From: Temnothorax longispinosus
Taxonomy: Eukaryota; Arthropoda; Insecta; Hymenoptera; Formicidae
Direction: 5' to 3'
Length of the DNA stretch: 64,000 nucleotides
Assembly (NCBI RefSeq): GCF_030848805.1
Contig: NC_092365.1
Span: 10,485,760-10,549,759, forward strand
Position 1 is the first letter of the stretch. Each line of letters begins with the position of its first letter. This document shows, piece by piece, positions 11,460 to 21,819 of the stretch. The position numbers and the translations under genes are program-made. The notes below the pieces were generated by a model. That model did no database searches, was not told the DNA's origin, and saw only the letters and a list, made by a program, of their open reading frames with translations.

Positions 11460-12170
11460 ATGAGAGAAGGGATAAAGGAGATGCTGGAGATAATGAGGGA
11501 GCAAAAGAGAGAGATAAGACAAGAGATGGAAGATTTAAAAAGAACCATGGAAGAGAGAGAAGAAAAATGGATGAAAGAGAGAGAGAAGATGGAGAAGAGA
11601 ATAATGGAAATGGAGAAGACGATAACGGTAATGAAAGAGAAGGGAATAGGGAAAGAAGAAGACGCAGGGGAGAAGGGATTAGAGAGAAAACTAAAAGAAA
11701 TAGATAAGAAATTAGAGATGAGAGAGAGAGAAGAAAGAAGAAAAAACATAGTTATAAGAGGAACAAAAGGAAAGAGGAACGATATAGAAAGAGAGGTGAA
11801 AGAAATTTTAATGGGGACTGGAATAGAGACGGAAGTGAGTTGCAAAAAGGTCATAGAGGACAACAGAGAGGGAGGTATAAGAATGGCAATAATAGGCCTG
11901 CAGGGACTGGAACAAAAAAGAAAGGTCATGATGGAGAGAAGAAGACTAAGAGAGAAAGGGATAGGAATAGATGATGACCTGACATGGAAGGAGAGAAAGA
12001 TGAGATGGAATATAGAAGACATTGCAAGGCAGGAGAGAGGAAATGGTAAGAGAGTAAAGGTAGGATATGGAAAGATACAATTAGAAGGAAAATGGTGGAA
12101 ATGGGAAGAGGATGAAGAGATATTAAGAGATAACGAAGGAAATGTGTGGAAGGAAAAAGGGGAAAACTAA
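11460..12170 (+). CDS. LINE ORF1 protein: coiled coil plus RRM-like nucleic-acid binding domain
   Basis: 236 residues. Roughly residues 1-105 are a Glu/Lys/Arg heptad-rich coiled coil. About residue 112 starts NIVIRG, the first strand of an RRM-like fold, with MAIIGLQG as a later strand. The IDDDLTWKERKMRWN block after it resembles the C-terminal domain of L1-type ORF1 proteins. Such proteins trimerise and coat the element RNA. The frame is uninterrupted, unlike ORF2. It overlaps the start of the ORF2 frame by about 25 bases. The start is the first ATG that precedes the coiled coil; upstream sequence in the same frame is not clearly coding. Confidence 0.75.
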   Translation: MREGIKEMLEIMREQKREIRQEMEDLKRTMEEREEKWMKEREKMEKRIMEMEKTITVMKEKGIGKEEDAGEKGLERKLKEIDKKLEMREREERRKNIVIRGTKGKRNDIEREVKEILMGTGIETEVSCKKVIEDNREGGIRMAIIGLQGLEQKRKVMMERRRLREKGIGIDDDLTWKERKMRWNIEDIARQERGNGKRVKVGYGKIQLEGKWWKWEEDEEILRDNEGNVWKEKGEN

Positions 12171-15100
12171 GAGAGGAAAAAGGTGGAGGTAATATGGAAG
12201 AGGGAGATGAGAAGGACAAAGAAGGTGAAAAGGAGAATGAGGAAGAGAACTTAGGAGGAAGAGATGGAGAGGAGGATACCGAAAATGGAGAGAGAGAGAA
12301 AAGGAAAATCAGGAGGGAGGAGGAAATGTGGAAGGTGGCTTTCTGGAATGTGGCGGGCATAGCAAACAAGGATAAGGAATTCTGGGAAGCAATAAAGGAA
12401 TGGGATGTAGTGATAATGATGGAGACATGGTTAGATGAGAGGGGGTGGGAAAAGATGAAAGAGAAGATCCCAAGAGAATACAAATGGAGAGTACAGATAG
12501 CGACCAGGAAGAACAAGAAAGGAAGAGCGAGTGGGGGTACATGCTGTTAGGAATACGGAAGAGAATAGAAGAGATAAAGGAAGAAAGAAAGTTGGAGGAA
12601 GAGGAAGGTAAGATCGAATGTAAGATAAGGATAGGAGAGGAAATATGGAGAATAATAGGGCTTTATGTAAATAATGATATAGACAGGAAGCTAGAAGGCC
12701 TGAAGGATAAGACGGAGGAGGGAGAAAAGGGAGTAAGGACTATAATAGGTGGGGATTTCAATGCGAGAACGGGGGAGGAAGGAGGTTGGGAAGAGGAGAA
12801 CGAGGAAAGAGTGGAAGGTGGAGGGAGAAGATCAAAAGACAAGAAAATAAATAGGGACGGAAGAAAGCTATTGGAATTCATAGAGGAAAGAGGTTGGATG
12901 ATACTAAATGGAGGCGTGAAAGGAGATGAGGAGGGTGAATTTACATACACAGGAGGGAGAGGCGAGACAGTTATAGACTACGTGATAGGGGAGGAGGAGG
13001 CTAGAGAAAGGGTGGAAAGATTGGAGGTAGGAGAAAGAGTGGATTCAGATCACCACCCAGTAACAATATGGATGAGGGGTAAACTTGAGAAAGATCAGAG
13101 AAAAAGAGAAGGAGAAAGAATAAGAAGAAAAGGAATATGGAGCGAAGGGGGAAGAACGCAATTTAAAGAGAGATTAGGAACGATAAAGGGAGGAAAAGGA
13201 GAAATACAAGAGGAGATAGAAGTAGGAAGCTCAAGGATAAGAAAAGTAATAGAGAAGAACGAAAATGAGGGAGGGAGAAGGGATAAGAAGAATGAAAGAG
13301 GATGGTGGGACGAAGAATGTAAGGAGAAGAAAAGAGAGGTGAGGAAAGAGCTGAGAAAATGGAGGAAAGGAAGAGGAGAAGTGGAAAGGTACAGAGAGGA
13401 GAGAAAGGAGTACAGAGAAATGTGTAAAAGAAAGAAGAAAGAGGAGAAGGAAAGGATGATAAGAGAAATAGGGGAAGCGAAAACGGAAGGAAAGGTATGG
13501 GAGTTGATAGGCAGAGTAAGAAAAAGAAGGAAGAGGATAAATGAAGAGATAAAGATGGAAGAATGGAAGGAGTACTTCATGGAACTAATGGGTGGGATGG
13601 AGAATAGGGTAGTGAAAGGAGAAGGAGGAGGGAACAGACAAAAAGAAGAGGAGATAGAGTTGGAGGAGGTAAGAAATGTAATAAAGAAGTTAAAAGCAGG
13701 AAAGGCAATAGGAAATGACGGGATACCGAACGAGGCGTGGAAATTTGGAGGAGAAGAAATGGAGAAATGGATATGGGAAATCTGTAAAAAAGTTTGGAGA
13801 GGGGAAGGCTGGCCGGAACAATGGAAGGAAGGAGAAATAGTCCCAATAATTAAAAAAGGAGAAGGACGAGGGGTGAAGGATTATAGAGGAATAACAATGT
13901 CATCAATGTACAAGATATACACAGCGATACTGGCAGAAAGGTTAAGGAAGGAGGTCGAGACAAAGAATTTGATTCCAGATAACCAGGCAGGATTCAGAAA
14001 AGGGATGGGGACGATGGACCAGATATTCGCGCTGAATTATCTGATAAATAAACAATTGGGTAAGGAGAAAGGAAAGATGACAGTATTTTTCATAGATTTG
14101 AAGGCGGCCTTCGACTCAGTGGACAAGGAAGTACTAATTAGGGCAATGACAGAGAGGGGAGTGAGGCAGGGTTTAATAGACAGGGTTAAAGAGGTATTGA
14201 GAGAAACGAAGAGTAGGGTAAGAATAGGAAGAGAGTGTGGAGGTGCATTCTGGATGGCGAAGGGCGTGAGACAAGGGTGCCCATTGAGCCCGATACTTTT
14301 TAACATATTGATCGCGGACTTAGAAGATTACATGAAGAAAGGAGGATGGGAAGGTGTGAAGCTGAGAGGGGGAAAGATTTACACGTTAATGTATGCGGAT
14401 GATATAGCACTGATGGCGGAAGAGGAACAGGATATGAGATCGATGATAAGCAGGCTAGAAGGATACCTGGACAAGAAGGGACTAATATTGAGCATAGAGA
14501 AATAAAAAATAATGAGATTCAGAAAGGGAGGAGGAAGGAAGAGGAAGTATGATTGGAGATGGAAAGGAAAGAAACTAGAAGAAGTTAAGGAATTTAAATA
14601 TCTTGGATATACTGAAGGAAAATGGGGGACAAGAGGCACATATCAGAGAGAGAAGAAGGAAGGCGGCGAGAGTAATGAGGGAAGTGTGGGGGATAGGGAA
14701 AAGAATGTGGAAAAAGGACTGGAGAAGAAGGATCTGGCTGTATGATACTCTGATATGGACAGTGATGGGATACGGGGCAGAAGTGTGGGGGTGGAAGGAA
14801 AGGGTGGAGGTAGAAAGTATACACGAAAGATATATCAGATGGATATTTGGGCTAAATTGGAGGACACCCGGATATATGGTGAGAGATGAAGTGGAGAGAG
14901 AGAAGATGAGAGGCAGGGCGAGCAAGAGAGCTTGGAAGTTTGAAAAGAAATTAGGAGGAAGGTAACGGAGGGGGAATAGCGAGGAAATGCCTAGAGGAAA
15001 TGAAAGAGAGATGGAAGAAAGGGAAGATAATAGGAAAGTGGGAACAAGAAAGAAAAAGTTATCTGGAAGAGCTGGGGGTGAGAGTTGAAGAGAAGGAAGA

Positions 15101-15542
15101 GTTAGAAGTGGAAAATCTGGAGAGCAGAGAGAAGGCGAAGCAAAAACAAGAAAGGATGGAAAAGATCGTAGACTCGAAATACAACAGGTGGTATAAATTT
15201 ATAAGGAAGGACGGGATTCCAGGATACTTAGAGAAAAACTGGGAAGAAGAAAGGTGGAGTAGGGTCGCGAGGTTCAGACTAGGTAATGAAATTAGGGAAG
15301 GACTGTATTGGGAAAAAGAAGAGAATAGAAGGTGCAGGATATGCGAGAGGGAGGAGGAAACATGGGAACACATATGGGAGGAATGTTCGAGATGGGAGAG
15401 ATGGGATGGAGAGGGGTGGCAGGATGTGGTGGAGAATTTACTAGGAGAGGGGGGAGAGGGAGAGGAATGGATGAAAGCGATAGAGAAAATGCAACAAGAG
15501 GGAGGGAGGGGAAAGGAAGTGATGGATGAGAGAGCAGTGTGA
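12146..15542 (+). pseudogene. LINE ORF2: APE endonuclease, reverse transcriptase, C-terminal Cys-His motif; disrupted
   Basis: Endonuclease motifs appear in order: VAFWNVAGI, METWLDERG, GGDFNAR and DSDHHPVTI. Reverse transcriptase motifs include NQAGFRKG, FIDLKAAFDSVD, RQGCPLSPILFN and YADDIAL (catalytic Asp pair). The C-terminus has CRICEREEETWEHIWEEC, the CxxC-H-C motif common in APE-type LINEs. The reading is broken by a frameshift near 12530, an in-frame TAA at 14503-14505, and frameshifts near 14605 and 14960. The enzyme would nick target DNA and copy the element RNA. This copy is not expected to be active, although ORF1 is intact. Confidence 0.9.
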
Positions 15543-16448
15543 TTGAGACGTATGAAAGAAAAATATGAAAGGAAGGAAGCAAAGAAAACGGAAGTCCAAC
15601 TTTAGAAATAAGTTAGAATTAAGTTAGATATAAGATATAGATATAAGAGCGATTAAGCGAGAAGCGATTGAGGCGCAGGAGAGCGAGCGAGAGAGCGGGA
15701 GAGCGAGAGAGAGAGGACAGGCAGGGATAGGAAGCGCAAAAAATTGTAAAGGTTTGGGTACGTTCCTGAAAAACGCCAATGGTTTGTGAGAAAAGGAAGA
15801 AGAGTAGGAGGCTGTAAAGGTTTGGATACGTTTCTTAAAAACGCCCTTTAAGGCCCCTTAGGGGCAAATAAAGTACTTTCATACATACACTATCCAATTC
15901 GGCTAAGAAAGACGAGCCCCATAACCTGCAACTACAGTGATTAGCCAGCGGCGTTGCCAAGTCTTCCCAACCTCACCTCGACCAAAAAATGTCTGCTCGA
16001 TTACCGCATTTTCACTAAAATAAACTAAAAAATTAGTAGCGAAATCTTCGGTAACCTATATATTTTATGGTTGCATCGGATTCTTTGAAATCTAATGTAC
16101 AAAATCAATGTTTTTTTCTCACTTTATCTAATCGAAAAATACGAAAATATGTGATTGAAACCGTGATAGAGCCTTCTTTTCTGTATGAAGTAATGCAAAA
16201 TTTGTGATTTTCGAGATCGATTTTCTAGAGTAAATAGTCGGTAAGGAGCCACAGAAAAAATCGACTGCAAAGCTGATCATATAATTTGATATAAAAACCG
16301 AAATCGAAAACTTTATCTAATACATGCCCTGACGAGACAGCTACCTTAATGTAAAACTTATTTTGCTGACTTTAAATATACATACCTTTTATTAATTTGA
16401 AATTACCGTAAATAAATAATATTTTATTAGATTCTGATGGTTTTACGC

Positions 16449-17491
16449 TCATTCAGATGTTGAACTTGTAATCGCGGTATGGCATAAATGCAACATACCA
16501 ATTTGTACAAATTCGGCAGTGACAACTTTATTTAATTTATTCCACCATTGTAGAGGATCTTCGATAATAGATTCTGACATATGTAAATACTTTTTAACTT
16601 CGAATAGGACAAGAATAGGATCTTCAGGAGGAATAATGCTTATTGTATGTTTCGCAGTCAACTCCAATCGTAATTTTTTAACTCCAAGAAGCTCACATGA
16701 CTTATTAGGATAATCTGCTATTATGAAAAAGTAAAACTCTAAACATGAGAATTTAACTTATATATATCATAAAAATAATAATGTTATATTTGGTGATTAA
16801 TATAGAAGCTGTTGCAAATATAAACCATGTAAGACTTATATATAACTACTTATACTAGGCTTAATTACAATATTAAGCCTAGATTTTGTAAATCTAGATA
16901 CTGTAAATTACCTAGACTAGGTATTACTTATTAGATATATAGTTTATAAAAACTGTAATATATAAAAGTTATATATAGCTTAATGGACAAAATTCATATA
17001 CACTAATTTTTTCATTGTATTAAAAGTATAAATTAATTTTATATAGCATATAATCAAATGGAATCAAATATGGATATAGTATTAAAAAATATATTTAATT
17101 ATATTTCTTATTTTATATATAAAAACAATGTCATTCAATTGGACAATAAGTTTTACTAGAACAAAAATATTTGTTAAAATATGATCTAATCTAAAACGCT
17201 TAATGTTAATAAATAAAATATAAAAATAATCTAACCTGCTTATTTCTAATATTCAGGGAAACCATTTTGTGGATCATATATATTAAAAATTCCTTAGGAG
17301 AATGCTGCTTGTCTGCGAGATATTCAGCAACACCTCTAACACTTTGAAGAGTCGGATCCAGAAGTGCTCCGCAAACATGAGTTTCATGAATTTAAAATCG
17401 CTTTTTTATATTTTGTAAAATAGTTTCTTTAAGTTGTTTTACTACGAATAAATCGTATTCATTTACACACATATTACTCTCAACTTCCGCC
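16449..17491 (-). pseudogene. hAT-family transposase remnant (C-terminal part)
   Basis: The minus strand reads ESNMCVNEYDLFVVKQL near 17470, then CGALLDPTLQSVRGVAEYL near 17370-17300, and finally EDPLQWWNKLN near 16560, the dimerisation-region signature of hAT transposases. Segments are separated by stops, shifts and AT-rich filler (possibly an intron from about 16700 to 17235). The N-terminal BED finger and most of the catalytic core are missing. No hAT terminal repeats or 8-bp duplications were found. Confidence 0.6.
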
Positions 17492-17561
17492 CTAAAAATA
17501 TTAAAGAAGTAATTGATACAACAGCATCTATTAACTCAGCTTTTTAAATTTGGCGGCACAG

Positions 17562-17950
17562 CCCTGCTGAAAATGACCGATTAAATCCGATTGGTTCCGT
17601 ATTAAATTTGATGAAATTGAATCGGAATGAATGCGTTTTCAATCCGGTTAATCGGATGCCCGATTGGAAGTGAATCGGTTCTAATAACAAATCAATCGGA
17701 ATCGTTTTTAATTCGGCATTTCCGGATTGATCTGAATCCGTCGTTATCAGTTTCAATCGTATTAATGCACATCCATTTTAATCGGGTGAATAAAGTGAGC
17801 ACATGAATCGTGTTGAATCCGCATCAATCGTAAAATTTTAATACAACACCGAAATCGGATTTAATGCGATATTTCCGGATTCATCTGAATCCGACTGAAT
17901 CGGTTTCAATCGTATTAATCCTAATCCATTTTAATCGGGTAAATAAAATT
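17562..17950. repeat. ATCGG-rich element, copy A
   Basis: It begins CCCTGCTGAAAATGACCGAT and is dense in AATCGG/CCGATT words. The same terminus, complemented, ends copies at 34151 and (variant) 31351. The internal order matches the complement of 33600-34151. The left end looks like a true terminus; the right side is cut by the palindrome that follows. No coding capacity. Confidence 0.72.
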
Positions 17951-18765
17951 ACAAAAAAGAAATGATATCTTTTTTTAAATTACAGCGCCAATTACAGAGA
18001 ACATATATTTTTCGAGATACAAAGATTACGTCTACCACTTGTTACTTAGGTTTTTTCGAGGTATAATATTACTACTGCTTTTCTTCGATTAGAATAAAAA
18101 ATTGAATCATGAAGAATTACACAGAGAATAACAGTACAAAATACAAATATTTTATTAAAATATTTAAACCCAATAAGGGAATACAAGGTATTTAAATACA
18201 AAGTTTATATATGTATTTTAAAAGATTTAATCGCATCGCAAAGAATTACAGAGGTAACAGTACAAAAAATAAAAATATTTTATTAAAATACATAAATTTT
18301 TCTTGTCAAAAAACTTGGCGCTGCTAGACCTCAAAATTAGGTCAGCCTGGTGTGTATGTGCGAGCGAGTGGGTGTGGGCGATATGTCTAGCAGCGCCAAG
18401 TTTTTTGACAAGAAAATTTATGTATTTTAATAAAATATTTTATTTTTTGTACTGTTACCTCTGTAATTCTTTGCGATGCGATTAAATCTTTTAAAATACA
18501 TATATAAACTTTGTATTTAAATACCTTGTATTCCCTTATTGGGTTTAAATATTTTAATAAAATATTTGTATTTTGTACTGTTATTCTCTGTGTAATTCTT
18601 CATGATTCAATTTTTTATTCTAATCGAAGAAAAGCAGTAGTAATATTATACCTCGAAAAAACCTAAGTAACAAGTGGTAGACGTAATCTTTGTATCTCGA
18701 AAAATATATGTTCTCTGTAATTGGCGCTGTAATTTAAAAAAAGATATCATTTCTTTTTTGTAATT
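17947..18765. repeat. Long near-perfect palindrome, arms about 380 bp
   Basis: The left arm 17947-18329 is the complement of 18385-18765 with only a few small differences. A 55-base spacer rich in TGTG/GAGCGAG separates them. Arms end in CGCTGCTAGAC/GTCTAGCAGCG next to the spacer. High arm identity implies recent formation or ongoing gene conversion. The short frames inside are by-products of the spacer. Confidence 0.85.
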
Positions 18766-19370
18766 GTAATAATAGATCACTTGAAGCGCGACTCTTTTTT
18801 TGATAAGGTAACGTAATTTTTGTGATGTGTATCACTTGAATAATAATTTTTTGGAAATAAAAATAATACTGCTTAGGTTTTTTCGAGATTTTTGGAGATA
18901 CAAAGATTACGTCCACCACCAGTTACTTAGGTTTTTTCGAGGTATAATACTACTACTTTGTTTTTTTTTTTCGAGGTGAAGATACTACTGTTTAGGTTTT
19001 TTCGAGATTTTTCAAGATACAAAAATTTCGTCTACCACTTGTTACTTAGATTTTTTTAAGGTATAATACTACCACTGTTTTTTTTTCGAGGTAACAACAT
19101 ATACACTACTATGCGTGTACTTGGCGCCTTTCTTTACCTTTTTTTTAAAAAAGGTAATTTTGTACAGATATCACGCCTTTTTGCAGTATTACGCATTGTA
19201 TAAACAATATGTACAGGGTGTTATTTCGAGGTATAATACTACCACTTTGTTTTTTTCGAGGTAACAACATAATACATATATACTACTATGCGTGTACTTG
19301 GCGCATTTTTTTACCTTTTTTTTGAAAAAGGTAATTTTGTACGGATATCACGCCTTTTTGTAGTGTCATA
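18766..19370. repeat. Degenerate repeats with a tandem duplicate (about 170-bp period)
   Basis: Words such as TTACTTAGGTTTTTTCGAG recur several times, also within the adjacent palindrome. A unit containing CGAGGTAACAACAT, TGCGTGTACTTGGCGC and GGTAATTTTGTAC occurs at 19078-19190 and again at 19249-19365. No coding frame. Confidence 0.65.
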
Positions 19371-19692
19371 TAAGACGTCGGCGTTAGAAGTAGATAGAAG
19401 AAGAAGTATCTTAATAAAAAATTTTCACATTTGGACTTTGCGTCGCAATATCTCCGCTCGTAGGGCACGTAGCGGAATATTATGAGAGAAACCCCCCCCT
19501 AATTGGACCCCAAGCTATCGATCAAGCCTACTTAGAACTTGATCCGTTCACTCGTTATCGAGATCTCAACATCTCGGGTACTCGCAACCCGTCGCGTCGC
19601 GTAAAAGAGTCATCATCATCACATCACATCATCATCACGGTCGGTCTCGCTCCGCGTGTACTTGGCGCGAGACACTACCGTGTCTCTTGATT
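19371..19692. repeat. Dispersed repeat R1, copy A
   Basis: Contains ACTTTGCGTCGCAATATCTC, GGCACGTAGCGGAATATTAT, a C7 run and CGGTCGGTCTCGCTCCGCGT. Near-identical copies lie at 24187-24555 and 25632-26810, so this is an interspersed unit of unknown type. This copy has a TCA-repeat expansion near 19611-19638. Confidence 0.8.
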
Positions 19693-19807
19693 GAACAAGG
19701 ACAGGGACCGTATTCTCGAGCCTGCCCTAATGATTTTCGTGTGCGACTTTCTATTTGAAAAACATTGAATTTCGCATGCGAGTTTCATGAAAACGATTCG
19801 AGAATAA

Positions 19808-19957
19808 GGCTGAGTTTCCACTGAGCGCGTCACGCGTCGCGTCGTCACAAGTTAACCAATCCAAACATCCCATTTCATTACATTCTTGTGACGGAATCGA
19901 AATGGGATGTTTTGATTGGATGACGCGACGCGTGACGCGCTCAGTGGAAACTCAGCC
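19808..19957. mobile_element. Hairpin MITE family H1, copy 1
   Basis: 150 bp. Ends GGCTGAGTTTCCACTGAGCG / CGCTCAGTGGAAACTCAGCC are exact complements; flanks are TAA on both sides (19805-19807, 19958-19960). The arms contain AACCAATCC/GATTGGAT near the loop. A second copy lies at 51389-51548. Confidence 0.88.
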
Positions 19958-19994
19958 TAAGGCTCCAGAACGACGCTGGTGTGTATTCGAATGA

Positions 19995-20101
19995 CCTAGT
20001 TTACACCGATCTCTTGATACGCGTATCAAACCAATAATCAAACTAATTTACTAGTTATTTACCATTTAATACGCGTATCAAGTGATCAATATAAACTAGG
20101 C
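19995..20101. mobile_element. Small hairpin MITE
   Basis: CCTAGTTTACACCGATC near the left end and GATCAATATAAACTAGGC at the right are imperfect complements, and TTGATACGCGTATCAA occurs in both arms. TSD not resolved. Confidence 0.55.
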
Positions 20102-20315
20102 CAGAGTGAAGTTTTCGAATATAGTCTGAAAGGCTCTCTACCCTATAAGGGTATTCCACGCTTTTAAACACTTTACCCGCCATCGTCGCCGATTTCATTC
20201 CAGACTTTGTATAACAAACAGTGGCAAATACTGGCCGTATTGTCCTCTGAAAAGAGGCAGGAGCCAACGAAACCACCGTTTCATACTGATTGTGAGAGAA
20301 ATCGCGAAAGTACAA

Positions 20316-20580
20316 ATGGTAAGTACTGTCTTTTCAATATATATTTCACATAATTTCACATAATTACAATATATAAAAAATTTAATTCATATTATATGTA
20401 TTTAATTCATAAAATTTCTTATACAATTTTATTATTTTACAGTTCGCAGACCAAGAGGCAGAGCCGCGGGGATACGACGCCAAGAAGAAAGGTTCATGGC
20501 CTTCTTATATAAATTGTCATCACCCAATTACCATTGGGGTAGACGAGGCAGAGGCAGACGTTGAGAGCAACAGGATTTAA
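20316..20580 (+). CDS. Candidate two-exon micro-gene, 46 residues, unrecognised
   Basis: ATG (20316-20318) is directly followed by a consensus donor GTAAGT; an acceptor with a pyrimidine tract ends TTTTACAG at 20442. Joining gives an open frame (FADQEAEPRGYDAKKK ... ESNRI) to a TAA at 20578-20580. I recognise no family. Alternatively it is a fragment of a larger captured gene: another frame of exon 2 reads an Arg/Gly-rich tail ending WGRRGRGRR. Only the splice signals and frame continuity support it. Confidence 0.28.
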
Positions 20581-20802
20581 TCTTTGTCTCTATATAATCT
20601 CTATATAATGTCTCTATATAATGTCTCTGTATAATATCAATATATAATAATGTCTCTATATAATGTCTCTGTATAATATCTATATATAATAATGTCTCTA
20701 TATAATTAATAAAAAATTTGTATCTCTTATAATCTTTGTCTCTATATAATCTCTATATAATGTCTCTATATAATCTCTATATATAATAATGTCTCTATAT
20801 AA

Positions 20803-20846
<44 letters not shown>
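20581..20846. repeat. TCTCTATATAATG tandem repeats and a (TA)n microsatellite
   Basis: Variants of TCTCTATATAATG are repeated about fifteen times, ending in an uninterrupted TA run from about 20804 to 20846. Short minus-strand frames over this run are artefacts of the repeat. Confidence 0.85.
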
Positions 20847-20852
<6 letters not shown>

Positions 20853-20863
20853 AATTCTCTTTA

Positions 20864-21064
20864 TTCAAAACGATCTTGATTACTTTTATTAATTTGTATG
20901 TAGCTGTTTTGAGACAAATTAGTTGTTTCGACGCTCTCAGGTTGTACAGGTAATTTATCCTCGAGAAAGTCGAATAGGGATATTTTTCCGCTGCTTGGTT
21001 TACTGTCCTCGGTTTTCTTTTCCCGTTTGCCACGCGACTCTCGTGGTTCCAATAATACCAGCTT
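20864..21064 (-). pseudogene. Host-gene coding fragment with SLFDFLEDKLP motif
   Basis: The minus strand encodes LLEPRESRGKREKKTEDSKP, then SSGKISLFDFLEDKLP and a polar tail ending NQDRFE before TAA. Composition looks like a real disordered protein segment, not a shadow frame. The SLFDFLE motif recalls TDRD3-type Tudor proteins, but I am not certain. It abuts a BUD23 exon piece in another reading frame, so it is probably a captured or rearranged fragment. Confidence 0.4.
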
Positions 21065-21067
21065 TAA

Positions 21068-21215
21068 GGGCCAATTTCACCAACCACAGTTAGCTTAACC
21101 GACGGTTAAAGTTAGCAGGATTGACCAATAGAAAGCAGGGTGGATTCATTTCTATTGGTCAATCCTGCTAACTTTAACCGTCGGTTAAGCTAACTGTGGT
21201 TGGTGAAATTGGCCC
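21068..21215. mobile_element. Hairpin MITE with TAA duplication; empty site present nearby
   Basis: 148 bp, ends GGGCCAATTTCACCAACCAC and its exact complement, loop region with GACCAATAG/CTATTGGTC. TAA flanks both ends. The duplicated locus at 21641-21665 reads CAGCTTTAAATGGCAATCC, the sequence expected before insertion, so boundaries and the 3-bp target are certain. Confidence 0.92.
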
Positions 21216-21218
21216 TAA

Positions 21219-21293
21219 ATGGCAATCCTTGACCTATATCTCCCAAAATTAAGTCACCATCTAATTCTCTTTCATCAACAGCTACGTCTAAAA
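21219..21293 (-). pseudogene. BUD23: BUD23 (18S rRNA guanine-N7 methyltransferase) exon fragment 1
   Basis: The minus strand, after a TTTTATTTTTAG acceptor, encodes VAVDERELDGDLILGDIGQG and then LPFK, matching the SAM-binding core region of BUD23 methyltransferases. BUD23 methylates 18S rRNA in 40S maturation. The hairpin MITE at 21068 splits the end of the exon. It lies downstream of fragment 2 on the same strand although it precedes it in the protein, so the locus is duplicated and rearranged. Confidence 0.72.
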
Positions 21294-21321
21294 ATAAAAT
21301 AATGTATTAATATGATATTAT

Positions 21322-21439
21322 GGCTACGGTCAATGTGACACTACAAATGCTTCGAAGCATTCCTCTTCTCTTTTCTTTCAATGAAGAAAGAAGGAGAAGA
21401 AGAACGCTCCAGAGCATTTGTATCACGTTGACCGTAGCC
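21322..21439. mobile_element. Hairpin MITE family H2, copy 1
   Basis: 118 bp, ends GGCTACGGTCAATGTGAC and GTATCACGTTGACCGTAGCC; inside, AAATGCTTCGAAGCATT and a CTTCTC/GAGAAG stem. Duplicate at 21702-21819 differs at very few positions. Confidence 0.8.
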
Positions 21440-21467
21440 TATATATCAAGATATATATATATATCAA

Positions 21468-21661
21468 CAACCTGTTCACCGTTCTCTGGATAGAATTGTA
21501 ACACTGCTCTTGCGCTTCTTGACAGACATGCATACAACGTTGATAAGAAACGATATAAACGTTTTGTAGGATTGTGCAAAGTTTTGTTTGCATAGCACAA
21601 CCACAAGCGCAGAAATACTGACAGCCCCATCAAACGTACCAGCTTTAAATGGCAATCCTTG
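21468..21661 (-). pseudogene. BUD23: BUD23 exon fragment 2 with 2-bp deletion
   Basis: The minus strand reads GQGLPFKAGTFDGAVSISAL and, after a two-base deletion where the family has Gln-Trp, LCYANKTLHNPTKRLYRFL and ARAVLQFYPENGEQ. This is the C-terminal half of the BUD23 methyltransferase fold. The upstream part of the exon present in fragment 1 is deleted here (about 50 bases). The intron-like sequence to either side is shared with fragment 1. Confidence 0.78.
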
Positions 21662-21701
21662 ACCTATATAAAAATAAAATAATGTATTAATATAATATTA
21701 T

Positions 21702-21819
21702 GGCTACGGTCAACGTGACACTACAAATGCTTCGAAGCATTCCTCTTCTCTTTTCTTTCAATGAAGAAAGAAGGAGAAGAAGAACGCTCTAGAGCATTTG
21801 TATCACGTTGACCGTAGCC
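21702..21819. mobile_element. Hairpin MITE family H2, copy 2 (segmental duplicate)
   Basis: Nearly identical to 21322-21439, together with the flanking TAATGTATTAATAT and ATATATCAAGATATATATAT sequences, so it was copied with its surroundings and not inserted separately. Confidence 0.8.

Larger units (their letters stand above)
10799..15887 (+). mobile_element. Full-length non-LTR retrotransposon (LINE), two ORFs, purine-rich sense strand
   Basis: A 16-bp target duplication CACTATCCAATTCGGC flanks it (10783-10798 and 15888-15903). The order is a 5' UTR of about 660 bp, ORF1, an APE-type endonuclease plus reverse transcriptase ORF2, and a short 3' UTR ending in a CATACATA tail. The 3' UTR words GGTTTGGGTACGTTCCTG and AAAACGCC recur in the related element at 58543-59225. 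The sense strand is overwhelmingly A and G. Because the duplication is intact and the element is full length, insertion was a normal target-primed event. The clade was not determined. Confidence 0.9.
10481..16345. mobile_element. TTAA-flanked TIR element interrupted by a non-LTR retrotransposon
   Basis: The left end GGTAGCTGTCTCG and right end CGAGACAGCTACC are exact complements and each is bordered by TTAA (10477-10480, 16346-16349). Removing the inserted retrotransposon (10799-15903) leaves about 760 bp without coding capacity, so this is a MITE-like non-autonomous element. TTAA duplication is typical of piggyBac-type and some other superfamilies; the termini do not start CCC, so the superfamily is left open. 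Confidence 0.8.

Noticed and set aside
11135..15582. Several long minus-strand frames rich in Ser, Phe, Leu and Pro
   Set aside because: They are the complement of the purine-rich LINE; the plus strand has clear endonuclease and reverse transcriptase motifs.
20698..21033. 111-residue minus frame with IYIYIY run
   Set aside because: Runs through a (TA)n microsatellite; only the neighbouring SLFDFLE frame has protein-like composition.
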